DNA of 23,316 bases, taken from contig CAXHZN010000013.1 in the NCBI GenBank assembly GCA_964022365.1, forward strand, positions 1 through 23,316, written 5' to 3'. Made by a program: the position numbers and the translations under genes. The stretch is from CAJXJP01 sp964022365 (GTDB lineage Bacteria > Patescibacteriota > Gracilibacteria > BD1-5 > UBA6164). The notes beneath the pieces are model-generated. The model did not search any database. It saw only the letters and a list, made by a program, of their open reading frames with translations, and was not told the DNA's origin. Shown here one piece after another: positions 9,276 to 17,826 of the stretch; position 1 is the stretch's first letter; every line of letters starts with the position of its first letter.

Positions 9276-9302
9276 CACTATACAAGATATGAAATTATAG
9301 TG
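9276..9302 (+). repeat. second hairpin in the same intergenic region
   Basis: CACTATA and TATAGTG (7 bp, 13-base loop) are followed on the plus strand by a long AT/T run. It is terminator-like but without a clear upstream gene. Confidence 0.4.
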
Positions 9303-9342
9303 TAATATATTTTTTTATTTTTTCATAGTTATATAAATAAAT

Positions 9343-9370
9343 TTGATTATTTTGTATATAATAATACAAT
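9343..9370 (+). promoter_or_regulatory. promoter of the two-gene HEPN-like cassette
   Basis: TTGATT (9343-9348), 16 bases and TACAAT (9365-9370), 34 bases before the first start codon. Confidence 0.5.
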
Positions 9371-9404
9371 TGTAAGATTTTTTTAATCTATAACATATAA
9401 ACAA

Positions 9405-10010
9405 ATGGAAAATCAATGTGCGAAATTTTTCTTATCAATATCAGATTGAACTATAGAAATATCGGGTAATGAAAAATTTGTTAAAGAACAAATAAATAAA
9501 TTTGATGATTATCTAATTAGTATTTTTGATAAAATAACTAGAGACAAAATCAAAGAAGCTGTTGTTAATAGTAAACCTATGATACAATGAACGAATTGAA
9601 ATTACAATCAAGATATAAGTAGGAATGAAAAAAAATGAGAGCCAGTAATAAATAATGATAAAGAATGAATAATTAATGAATATAAAAATGTTTTTCATGA
9701 AGATGAGTGAAAAATAAAAATAATTTGTGATATTAATAATAGTAGCAATGCTAAAAGTACATATGATATTGCTATGATGTATGCATTTATAAATCATTCA
9801 GATTGATGAGCTTTAGTAGATGATATTAAAAGTATATGTATAGAGCATGGCTGCAGAGATATAAAAAATTTTTCTACACATATTAAGAAAGGAAATCCAA
9901 AATTTTATACAGATAAATGAAAATGAAAAGAAAGAAGAATAAAATTAACTTATCCTTGAAAAGAAGAAGCAAAAAAAATAATTAGTAAATATAATTGAAA
10001 TAATGAATAG
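9405..10010 (+). CDS. unknown protein with short N-terminal module and winged-helix-like C-terminus, 201 aa
   Basis: First gene of an overlapping pair. No family is recognised. An N-terminal module (residues 5-50) starts FFLSISDGTIEISGNEKFV and looks like a beta-hairpin plus helix. A Gly/Asn/Lys/Glu-rich linker spans about 60-105. A C-terminal part (about 108-200) begins KIKIICDINNSSNAKSTYDI and has a pattern of three helices and a basic hairpin (GNPKFYTDKGKGKERRIKL), as in winged-helix domains. Twelve of its 15 glycines are TGA-coded, among the highest shares in the window, so it is long adapted to code 25. The stop TAG is inside the start region of the next gene (8-base overlap, ATGAATAG). 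This tight coupling suggests the two products act together. By position it could be a sensor, regulator or antitoxin for the HEPN-like partner; that is inference. Confidence 0.65.
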
Positions 10011-10770
10011 TGAAAGAGTATATGATATATTAAAGGATTCATATGATGATAAAATTGCTGAAAAGATTATAACTACTTATTTGGAGGTAGAAAATAATTT
10101 TTTTTTAGAAAAATGGATGCCTACTGAATTAGATGCATGACATTTTGTAGAATCTGTAAGAAGGCTAATTGAATTTGAGTTGAATGAAGGTAGTTATACT
10201 CCATTTTCTTCTAAAATAAGTAATTTTACTGATAAAGTTTTAAGTGATTACGAAAAGTTTAAAGGTCATGAATCTTTTAGGATACTTATTCCTAGAGTAT
10301 TGAAGTCAATTTATAATATTAGAAATAAAAGATGAGTTGGTCATATTTCAGATATTTCACCTAATGAAATGGATTCTACAATTATTATATTTTCTGTTAA
10401 ATGGATTTTATCGGAAATAATTCGTTTAAAATCTAATCTTACTATAAACGAAACACAAGAAATTATTGATTTAATAGTAGAAAGGAAAATAAATCTTATT
10501 TGGAAACATGATGATTTTAAGAGAGTATTACATACTAATATTAATACTAAAGATAAAATCTTAATTCTATTATATGATGATAATAATCAAAATACTGAAA
10601 ATATTAGATTGAGTTTAGAGTATAAAAACAAAACTAATTTTTATAAAATTTTAACGGATTTACATAAAAATAGATATTTAGAATATAATGTAAATAAAGG
10701 TATTTGTATAATTTCACCAATATGAATTTCTTACACAGAAGCAGTGTTAAAAAAACTTAAATATAGCTAA
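10003..10770 (+). CDS. HEPN-like protein (possible RNase/abortive-infection effector), 255 aa
   Basis: Second gene of the pair, starting 8 bases inside the first. Residues about 40-140 form an all-helical region (FVESVRRLIEFELNEG, then RILIPRVLKSIYNIRN) ending in RNKRGVGH at 107-114. A polar R-N followed by a His within 4-6 residues, between two long helices, is the signature of HEPN domains. Many of these are metal-independent RNases in toxin-antitoxin, Abi and CRISPR-linked systems. The glycine at 111 is TGA-coded. After it comes SPNEMDSTIIIFSVKWILSE, the helix that usually follows the motif. The C-terminal half (about 145-255) looks like a winged-helix or helical domain (NKTNFYKILTDLHKNRYLEY, then CIISPIGISYTEAVLKKL). 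HEPN assignment rests on motif and helix layout alone. A non-nuclease HEPN scaffold is possible. Confidence 0.6.
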
Positions 10771-10789
10771 CTGAACGGTTAGTTATATT
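10760..10789 (+). terminator. terminator of the HEPN-like cassette
   Basis: A 12-bp stem with one G-U pair (10760-10771 with 10778-10789) and T-run; the stop codon of the gene lies inside the 5' arm. Confidence 0.8.
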
Positions 10790-10822
10790 TTTTTATATAT
10801 AAATATTTTCTTTCGTCAAAAA

Positions 10823-10851
10823 TTCGCATTTTTCGAAAAAATTTATACAAT
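10823..10851 (+). promoter_or_regulatory. possible dnaE promoter
   Basis: TTCGCA (10823-10828), 17 bases and TACAAT (10846-10851), 38 bases before the dnaE start. The -35 box is weak. Confidence 0.45.
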
Positions 10852-10889
10852 AAAATAAATGAATTTAACAGGTAAAAATAGAGAAAAAT

Positions 10890-13800
10890 ATGAGTTTTGT
10901 ACATTTACACAATCATTCACATTATAGTATTTTACAAGGACTTCCAAAACCGAAAGATTACGTTGCAAAAGCAAAAGAATTTGGGATGAAAGCAGTGGCT
11001 ATTACTGATACGAGTAATATTCATGGTTGACATGAACTGTATGAACAATGTGTTTCTGCTGGGATTACACCTATTTTAGGGACGGAAATTTTTGTAGAAT
11101 CTTCTCTTGATCCAAATCTCAATCACAAATTGGTACTTCTTGCTAAAAATCTTAAATGATATCAAAATATTATTGCGCTGACTTCACGTGCAAGTTTGGA
11201 TAATGCTGGGATGATTCCAAAAGTTACTCTCGAAGATGTAAAAGAATTTAGTGAACATACGGTTGCTCTTTCTGGTCCGATTACAGGAGAAATTCCATAT
11301 TATATTTTATGTGGGAAATCAGACGAACAAATTTTAGAAAAAATAAAAGAGTATCAAGAAATATTTTGAGAAGAAAATTATTTTCTCGAACTTTTATATC
11401 ATCAAGATATTCCAAAACAAAATACTGTTACAGACAAACTTATTGAAATTAATAAAAATTATGGTATCCCAGTTGTTGCTGCGAATAATAATTATTATAT
11501 AGAAAAATCTGATGCAAAAACTCAGGATGTTATTCAAGCACTTGGAACAGGACACGAACTTGAAAATCCAGATAGAGCAACACTTATAAATGGTGATTAC
11601 TCTTTTTTAAGTGAAGAAGAAATGCAATGACTTTTTGGGTTTTTACCAGAAGCACTTTCAAATACGCAAAAAATTGCTGATATGGTAGATATGCAAATTG
11701 AAACTGGATGAATACTTATTCCTACTTTTGAATTGCCTGAAAAAGATCAAGTTATTTATGAAAAAGCTCTCGAAATAGAGGAAAAAAATGAAGAATATAC
11801 ACTATGAGGTTTTGCAGATTTAGAAAATAAAACCAGAGGTTTAAATGTAAAAAAACTTGATTCATCGCAGTGGTATTTACGTTACCTTTCTTTTAAAGGA
11901 CTTAACTGGAGATATGAGTACGGTCTAAGTGAAGAAGAAATTTTTATGTTGATTCAAAAACTTGATAAACCAAGTCTCGATAAAAAATTAACAGAAACTT
12001 CACCAGAAGAATTAAAAGAATTATCTTTGATTTATTATTCTGACAAGAAAAAACAATTTTTAGATACTCTCGAACAAAAACAACAAGATTACATAGAAAG
12101 ATTAGAATATGAGCTCGTAGTAATTCATGAAATGGGTTTTGATGCATACTTTTTGATTGTAGCAGATTATATTAACTGGGCTCGTGATAACGATATTCCA
12201 GTTTGACCAGGAAGATGATCAGCAGCAGGTTCAATCATGGCATTTTTATCTGGGATTACAGATATTGATCCGATGGAATACGATTTACTTTTTGAACGTT
12301 TCTTAAATCCAGCGAGGGTTTCGATGCCAGATATCGATACGGATTTTGCGGATAATGAAAGAGATAGAGTAGTAGAATATTGTAGAAATAAATATGGTTC
12401 AGATAAAGTGGCTCAAATCTGTACTTTTGGTACTTTTGCTGCTCGTGCTGCAGTAAAAGATGTTTGAAGAGTTATGTGAATTTGATTTGCTGAAATGAAT
12501 GGTTTAGCAAAACTTATACCTGAAAAACCAGGAACTAAACTCAAATGAGCACTCGAAGATTCTTTTGAATTTAATGAAGCGTATAACACCAATCCTGTAT
12601 ATAAAGAAATAATCGATAATGCTCTAAAAATCGAATGAAATGTTCGTCAACTTTGAGTTCATGCCTGTGCGGTTATTATCGCTCCAGAACCAATGACAAA
12701 CTTTACAGCCTTGCAACATCCACCAAAAGATGCAAATGCAATTATTACTCAATATAGTGCCAACCCTTTAGAAGATTTAGGACTTCTAAAAATGGATTTC
12801 CTCTGATTAAGAAATCTCACAATTATTAAACGTGCTCAAAAAATTATTAAAAATAATAAATGAGTTGATATAGATATTTTAAAAATTGATTTAAACGATC
12901 AAAAAGTTTTTGATGTCTTTGCTGCTGGAGATACAACTTGAGTGTTTCAGTTTGAATCTGATGGGATGAGAAAATACCTTAAAGATCTCAAACCAAATGT
13001 TTTTGAAGATTTAATTGCGATGGTTTCTCTATATCGTCCAGGTCCACTTGCATATATTCCTACATTTATTGATAGAAAATATGGAAGAGAAGAAATAAAA
13101 TATATGACCGATGCGCTCATAAATATTATGAAAGAAGCTGAATATAGTGATGAGATAATAGAAGAACAAAAAGATAAATTAGAAAATGACCTAAAATCAA
13201 TTCTAGACGTTTCCTATGGGATTGCAGTATATCAAGAACAACTGATGTTTATCGTACAGTATATGGCAGGATTTTCACTTGGTGAAGCAGATCTGTTAAG
13301 ACGTTGAGTTGGGAAGAAAAAAGTTGAAGTGGTAGAAGCACTAAAAAAACAATTTATTGAAAGAGGAGCATCATATAAATGATATAAACCAGAAGTAAGT
13401 CGTTATATTTATGAAGAAATGATTCAGCCGGCTGCTAATTATTCATTTAATAAATCTCATGCTGCATGTTATGCGTATATTGCCTATCAAACTGCCTACT
13501 TAAAAGCCTATTATGAAGCTGAATTTTTAAATTCTATCATGGTTTCTGATGAGGAAAATATGGAAAGAATTGTTTTAGAGGTGTGAGAATGTCAATCAAA
13601 ATGAATCAATGTACTTCCACCGAGTGTACAAGAATCGATGAAACATTTTACTTATATTGATGATAATAATATTCGTTTTGGTTTAAAAGCGATAAAAGGT
13701 ATTTGAGATGGACCAATTAATAAAGTTATTGCTACACGTGACGAGTTATGAAGAGATTTTGAAAATCTAGAAGAATTTATCGAAGCATGTGGAAATGAAG

Positions 13801-14945
13801 TAATAAATAAAAAATCACTCGAAGCATTAATTATGTCAGGAGCAATGGATACACTTTGAGATAGAGCTGCTATGTTTAAAAGTATTCCTGAAATGATAAA
13901 ATTTTGTAGAAAAGATGAGAAAAAAAGAGCAACTTCTCAAATTTGATTATTTGATGATTCAGATGTATTTGAAGAAAAATTAGAATTAATTCAAACCGAT
14001 CCATTTACATTTGAAGAATTATTGGCTTGAGAAAAAGAAATGATTTGATTTTCTGTTTCTGGTCACGCACTTGATGGATTAGGACGTTATTGTATGAGAC
14101 GTTCAAATAATGTGAGAAAATTAAAAATTCCAATGTCAGATTTACTCGAAGCTGATAAAAAAGAAAATCCTGATAATTATTTACCAGAAGCTGAAAAAAA
14201 GAAATTAGAAGAAGAAAATAAAAAAAATTGAATCAAAAAAGAAAGACCAAAAGATGAAATAGTTCAAGCTGTTTGAGTAGTAGCTGATGTGAGAAAAATT
14301 GTTACAAAAACTGGAAAACCAATGGTGTTTTTAAAATGTGAATGATTTGATTTTGATTTTGAAGTGGTTATTTTTCCAAAAGATGTAGAAAAATATCAAG
14401 ATAAACTCGACGTTGATAAAATAGTAATTGTAAACGGAGGATTACAAATAAACTTTGAATATGGGAGAAAAACTATTCAAGCTCGTGATATAAAAATTGC
14501 GAGTATCTCACAAGTCAGAGAGCAAGCAACTGATTTATGACTGATGAATAAACAAAAACGTTTATTGTTCAATCCACTTACTGCTCAGCAAGAAGAACCA
14601 GTAGAAGATAAATGAAATACCCCTCCTAACCTCCCCTTATCAAGGGAGGGAAAGAATGTTGAAGAAGTAGAAGATAAAAAATTTGATGAAAATTTAGATA
14701 AAAAAATTCATTCAAATGAATCTGAACCTCAAGAACAAATTTCTCAAAGTACTGATAAATATGTTGTAGAAATACCAACTCATGCGAAAAAAGAAGATTT
14801 ACATGAGTTAAAATCATTTTTATTAGAACTTCAGCCAGGAGAAGTACAAGTATTTATTTTACTCAAATGACAAGAAATTTTTACTAAAATTTCTGTGAGT
14901 GATATTCAAAGTATTACAGATTGGGAACAAGATATGTGGTACTAA
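10890..14945 (+). CDS. dnaE: DNA polymerase III alpha subunit, 1351 aa
   Basis: Replicative DNA polymerase. The order of domains is: PHP domain (HLHNHSHYS at 5-13), polymerase palm with GPGRGSAAGS at 439-448 and catalytic acidic motif PDIDTDF at 480-486, then QLGVHACAVII, KMDFLGLRNL (third catalytic Asp), VFQFESDGM, SLYRPGPL and VYQEQLM. An OB-fold (AVGVVADVRKIVTKTGKP) and a C-terminal domain after a disordered acidic linker complete it. Length is a little above the usual 1,100-1,200 residues because of the linker and a roughly 25-residue insert before VYQEQ. Many conserved glycines are TGA-coded, including two in GPGRGS. The PHP domain seems inactive: the usual TDH is TDTS (Thr41) and the usual NDVHY is NNNYY (Asn200, Tyr202). 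The ATG was chosen because the PHP motif starts 5 residues later. A repeat-derived insert lies at 14619-14654. It is a single-gene transcript with its terminator overlapping the stop. Confidence 0.97.
14619..14654 (+). repeat. GC-rich palindromic element inserted in frame in dnaE
   Basis: A C-rich then G-rich stretch, CCCTCCTAAC...CAAGGGAGGG, forms a short hairpin (CCCTT/AAGGG, loop ATC) and encodes TPPNLPLSREGK. It stands out from the surrounding AT-rich, Glu/Asp/Lys-coding linker. Peptides of the PPNLPLSREGK kind are known to me as products of dispersed palindromic repeats in several bacteria; identity with any such family is not tested here. Confidence 0.6.
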
Positions 14946-14977
14946 AAAAATCTCAAAATTTATTTTGAGATTTTTTT
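14944..14977 (+). terminator. dnaE terminator
   Basis: A perfect 15-bp stem and 4-base loop with T-run, starting within the stop codon. Confidence 0.9.
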
Positions 14978-14991
14978 TCATACAAAAACTA

Positions 14992-15019
14992 TTGACAATA
15001 GTTATAAAAAGAATATAAA
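14992..15019 (+). promoter_or_regulatory. strong promoter ahead of the attenuator-like leader
   Basis: TTGACA (perfect -35, 14992-14997), 16 bases and TATAAA (15014-15019). It is the closest match to the consensus in the window. Confidence 0.75.
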
Positions 15020-15048
15020 AATATTACTTAAAAGTAAATTTCGTTCAA

Positions 15049-15105
15049 ATGAGAAATACAATGAAAAAAATTATTGTCTTATTTATTCTAGCCAAACAGG
15101 TCTAA
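15049..15105 (+). CDS. possible leader peptide, 18 aa
   Basis: A short open frame ATG...TAA encodes MRNTMKKIIVLFILAKQV; an inner ATG at 15061 gives a 14-residue form. It lies about 23 bases after the predicted transcription start and ends inside a segment (15099-15108) that can pair with the 5' arm of the next terminator. That placement is the reason to call it a leader peptide; its sequence is also that of a tiny membrane peptide. No Shine-Dalgarno site is seen. Confidence 0.4.
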   Translation: MRNTMKKIIVLFILAKQV

Positions 15106-15179
15106 GAGATTTTTTCGAAACTTTATTTATATATAAAACTTCACTAAAAACTTTTAGACCAAACAGTCTAAAAGTTTTT
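15092..15179 (+). promoter_or_regulatory. attenuator-like leader of the 15293-15862 genes
   Basis: Three segments can pair in alternative ways. GGTCTAAGAG (15099-15108) pairs over 10 bp, with one G-U, with CTTTTAGACC (15151-15160). The latter is also the 5' arm of a perfect terminator with GTCTAAAAG (15166-15174). CCAAACAG occurs twice (15092-15099 and 15159-15166). The leader peptide stop is inside the first segment, so a ribosome there would favour the terminator. No riboswitch family is recognised. Confidence 0.5.
15146..15179 (+). terminator. terminator within the leader
   Basis: A perfect 14-bp stem (15146-15159 with 15166-15179), 6-base loop and T-run. It precedes, rather than follows, the genes it seems to control. 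Confidence 0.8.
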
Positions 15180-15207
15180 TTAATTTTATTCTCTAGTATA
15201 TAAATTT

Positions 15208-15229
15208 AAAAACTTCCCTCGAGGTTTTT
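15208..15229 (+). repeat. small hairpin before the 15293 gene
   Basis: AAAAACTT and AGGTTTTT pair over 8 bp (one G-U) around a CCCTCG loop. It could be a second weak terminator or a stability element. Confidence 0.35.
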
Positions 15230-15292
15230 ATGATTTGTGTATTAGAATTCTAAAATTAAATTTTTCTCAAAGATATTAAAGGAGACTTGAGA

Positions 15293-15667
15293 ATGAGTAC
15301 AATATATAGCGAAATGGGTGTTGAAGAAGGTGCAGGTCTCAGACAAGAGTCACCTTCTTCTAAGCAAAATAGTAATGAACAAATAACAAAGTTCATTCAA
15401 ATTGGCAATGAAGTATTAGAACTTCTTGAAATCAAACAAGGTAAAAGTTATAAAGTTATTAACTTAATAACTTTAGAAAATGATGAAATCACTTCGGTGA
15501 TAGATATTGCTTATCCTATAAGTGCTAAAAGTTTTCAGGCTGCCGCGCGTAACTACTTAAAACAATCAAAAGGTTTTACTAGAACTGTGTATATTAAAGA
15601 AAAAATTACTCAGTTTCAGAAAAAATCTTTAGATCAACAATTTGAAAACGTTAAACCAAATTGGTAG
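15293..15667 (+). CDS. unknown protein with strong Shine-Dalgarno site, 124 aa
   Basis: No family is recognised. A disordered Ser/Gln/Glu-rich N-terminus (residues 1-28) is followed by a compact alpha/beta part, ITKFIQIGNEVLELLEIKQG then SYKVINLITLENDEITSVID, and a basic region (NYLKQSKGFTRTVYIKEKI). There is no signal peptide or membrane helix. An AAAGGAG site ends 8 bases before the ATG at 15293. A TTG six bases upstream is open in frame but too close to that site. None of its 6 glycines is TGA-coded (five GGT, one GGC). Together with the Shine-Dalgarno site this sets it apart from most genes here, either through high expression or recent arrival. The next gene starts 9 bases after its stop with its own Shine-Dalgarno site, so the two form an operon controlled by the leader at 15049-15179. 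Confidence 0.65.
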   Translation: MSTIYSEMGVEEGAGLRQESPSSKQNSNEQITKFIQIGNEVLELLEIKQGKSYKVINLITLENDEITSVIDIAYPISAKSFQAAARNYLKQSKGFTRTVYIKEKITQFQKKSLDQQFENVKPNW

Positions 15668-15676
15668 GAGTCAATT

Positions 15677-15862
15677 ATGTTAGAAGCTGCAGATAATCCA
15701 ATGCCAGGAATTGATATAGAGTCTTCGGTCAACCCTGAAGGTCATCATGTCGAACAACTTGAACAACTTGCAGATGAAGCATTAGTACCAAAAGGTACTA
15801 ATACTGAACCATTAAATCAATCAACTGTATTTGATGCCAGTTGGGAAAAAGATTTAAATTAA
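15677..15862 (+). CDS. small acidic protein of unknown function, 61 aa
   Basis: Second gene of the small operon. It has an AGGAG site (15666-15670) 6 bases before the ATG. The protein is acidic and probably disordered (ADNPMPGIDIESSVNPEGHH, then VEQLEQLADEALVPKG), with no membrane segment and none of its 3 glycines TGA-coded. No family is recognised. A third Shine-Dalgarno-like AAGGAG at 15866-15871 is followed by only a five-codon frame (TTG...TAA), perhaps a remnant. The terminator at 15910 closes the operon. Coupling to the 124-aa protein suggests a shared role. Confidence 0.6.
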   Translation: MLEAADNPMPGIDIESSVNPEGHHVEQLEQLADEALVPKGTNTEPLNQSTVFDASWEKDLN

Positions 15863-15909
15863 AAAAAGGAGTTTTGAATTATAGAATATAAACTATAATA
15901 ATATAAAAG

Positions 15910-15934
15910 AAAACCAGCTATTAGAGCTGGTTTT
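15910..15934 (+). terminator. terminator of the small two-gene operon
   Basis: A perfect 10-bp stem (AAAACCAGCT with AGCTGGTTTT), 5-base loop and T-run. Confidence 0.85.
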
Positions 15935-15973
15935 TGTTTTGCACAAATTTTTGACATGAATTAAAACTCGTAG

Positions 15974-16001
15974 TTGATTTAAATATTTTTTTCTATATAT
16001 T
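15974..16001 (+). promoter_or_regulatory. promoter of the M23 peptidase gene
   Basis: TTGATT (15974-15979), 16 bases and TATATT (15996-16001). The predicted transcript start near 16008 excludes an in-frame TTG at 16005 and supports the ATG at 16038. Confidence 0.5.
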
Positions 16002-16037
16002 TATTTGAACTTAAATTCTCAAAAAAATATTAATACT

Positions 16038-17183
16038 ATGCATAAAAAACCACTCCTTTCTGCTGTTTTTACAGTTTTTGTACTTAGTCTTGTTTTTGGT
16101 TATTCTCTTGTATTTGGGAATGTAAATTCTTATTCTGGACCTATTGCTTTAGATTTTCAACTTTCTAAAAATATTTATCCAGAATCAAATAAACTCAATT
16201 CAAATATTTTGATTTTTAAATCTCCAGTTGATTTATCTCAAGCAAAATTGATTTCTAGTTGTGATAATTATTCAAAATTTGTTCAAAAAAGAAATGAATA
16301 TTATATTTTTAATGTAAAATATTTTTCACCTTGTAATGAAGATATATTAAAATTAGAAAAAAATAATGAAACATTATTTATGCTTGAACAAAATATTATT
16401 TGAGAATATGATCTATGGGAAAAATTTATTGATTATCCTACAAAAGATTTACAAAAAGCATTATTATCTTTAGATAAAAAATTATTATTAACTTCTAAAA
16501 AAGTTGACCATAATTCAGGATATATTTCTGCTAGAAATACAAGAGAAACGTATGAAATTGCTTTTTTATATAATGTGCTAAATAATATTGTTGAAAAAAG
16601 ATCACAAAAATATAAAATCCCTGTAGAATGAAGAGAAATATCAACGAAACACTCTAAATTACCAAATGCAGGAAGACCATATAGAGAGTCTTATACAGAT
16701 GGAATCCATCACGGATGGGATGTTGATGGAGATTTATGAGAAGAAGTAGTTTCACTTGATGATGCTATGGTTATTAGAATTGTATCAGGATTTGAATATA
16801 GTGACTTAAGTAGATTAGTATATGGAGAAAATATTTCAGAAGATCAAAAAATAAAAAACCTAGACACGCTTAGATGAAATCAAGTTTGGCTTAAAACTGC
16901 AAAAGGAGATGTTGTTTTTTATAGTCACTTGCAGGATATTTATTCTAATATAAAAGAATGAATGATGGTAAGAAAAGGGCAAAAAATTTGAACTATTTGA
17001 ATTTCTTGAGTTCCAGATGAAGCATATGATGATTATCATTTACATTTTCCAATTCATAAAAACCCTTATAATTCAAAAATGGCATGAAAATACGATTATG
17101 ACGATTATATGAGATGGGATTGGTATTTTAAAGAAAATACTATTTATGAAATAATAGGATTACAAAAAACTGTATTTGAATAA
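16038..17183 (+). CDS. secreted M23-family (LytM-like) peptidase, 381 aa
   Basis: Zinc metallopeptidases of family M23 cut cross-links in peptidoglycan outside the membrane. A signal or anchor helix is at about residues 5-30 (LLSAVFTVFVLSLVFGYSLV). A weakly conserved N-terminal region with Cys residues covers about 30-200. The catalytic part carries HHGWD at 224-228 (His224 and Asp228 in the HxGxD pattern), FYSHL, a VRKGQKIGTIGISG segment, and HLH at 334-336. These are the expected metal ligands and catalytic His, so the enzyme should be active. The loop between HxGxD and FYSHL is longer than usual. At least ten glycines are TGA-coded, including three in GQKIGTIGISG. It may remodel the cell's own wall, or act on neighbouring cells; context does not decide. 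Confidence 0.85.
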
Positions 17184-17240
17184 TAAAAAATAAACATATA
17201 ATTAAAATAATTAGATTAGTTTATAGATGAACACACAGAA

Positions 17241-17702
17241 ATGAAAAAAAATGATAACCTGATAACCAAAAATAAAAAAGCATTTTTTGATTATGAAATG
17301 ATAGAATCTTGGGAAGCTTGAATAATCTTAAAATGACATGAAACGAAAAGTATTCGTCACTGACATGTAAATTTAAAATGAGCATTTTTAAGTATCATGT
17401 CTGGAGAATTATATTTAAAATTTTTACATATAACTCCGTGGAAAGCACTTTCTAATAGATGAGCACTCGAAACAGACGCTCCAAGAAAAGTATTATTACA
17501 TAAAAAAACGATTGAATATCTTACTCAAAAATCAAAGGAATGAGGATATACGATTATTCCCACAGAACTTTATTTTAAATGAAGTTTAATAAAAGTCAGA
17601 GTCGCTCTGGCAAAATGAAAAAAAGCTCATCAAAAGAAACAAGTTCTCAGAGAAAGAGCTATGGATAAAGCTGCAAAGGTAGCACTCAAAAAATATATTT
17701 AG
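17241..17702 (+). CDS. smpB: SsrA-binding protein SmpB, 153 aa
   Basis: Binds tmRNA and brings it to stalled ribosomes in trans-translation. Family pattern: DYEMIESWEAGIILKGHETK then SIRHGHVNLKGAFLSIM, followed by ELYLKFLHITPW, RKVLLHKKTI, the C-terminal core TIIPTELYFKGSLIKVRVAL, and the basic tail AKGKKAHQKK...RERAMDKAAK. Length is normal. Eight of 10 glycines are TGA-coded, so the gene is nearly invisible in the standard code; it ends in TAG. The start ATG gives a short Lys/Asn-rich lead before the conserved region. It is 57 bases after the peptidase gene, with a TATAAT at 17197-17202 but only a weak -35, so it may have its own promoter or be read from upstream. No tmRNA gene is seen in this window. 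Confidence 0.93.
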
Positions 17703-17726
17703 AAAATTTTCTAAATATATTTTTTT
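17688..17726 (+). terminator. smpB terminator
   Basis: A near-perfect palindrome (arms of about 16 bp around AAAATTTT) followed by T's; the TAG stop of smpB lies inside its 5' arm. Confidence 0.8.
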
Positions 17727-17778
17727 ATGGCATAAAATAAAAAATTGTAAAATCATTTATTTGTTTTTGAGGTAAATA

Positions 17779-17807
17779 TTGTGATAAAATAAATATATAC
17801 ATATTTT
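17779..17807 (+). promoter_or_regulatory. promoter of the peptidoglycan-binding protein gene
   Basis: TTGTGA (17779-17784), 17 bases and TATTTT (17802-17807), giving a very short leader before the ATG at 17827. Confidence 0.5.
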
Positions 17808-17826
17808 ATTAGTTATTTGCTTGAAC

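Noticed and set aside
9238..9302. Two hairpins read as terminators
   Set aside because: No gene on either strand ends upstream of them; they lie between divergent promoters, so they were listed as repeats rather than terminators.
10859..10927. 22-codon plus-strand frame overlapping the dnaE start
   Set aside because: It is out of frame with dnaE, has no ribosome site and no composition support. The DnaE N-terminal PHP motif fixes the true start at 10890.
15866..15891. Third Shine-Dalgarno-like site followed by a five-codon frame
   Set aside because: Too short to be called a gene; noted with the preceding operon as a possible remnant.
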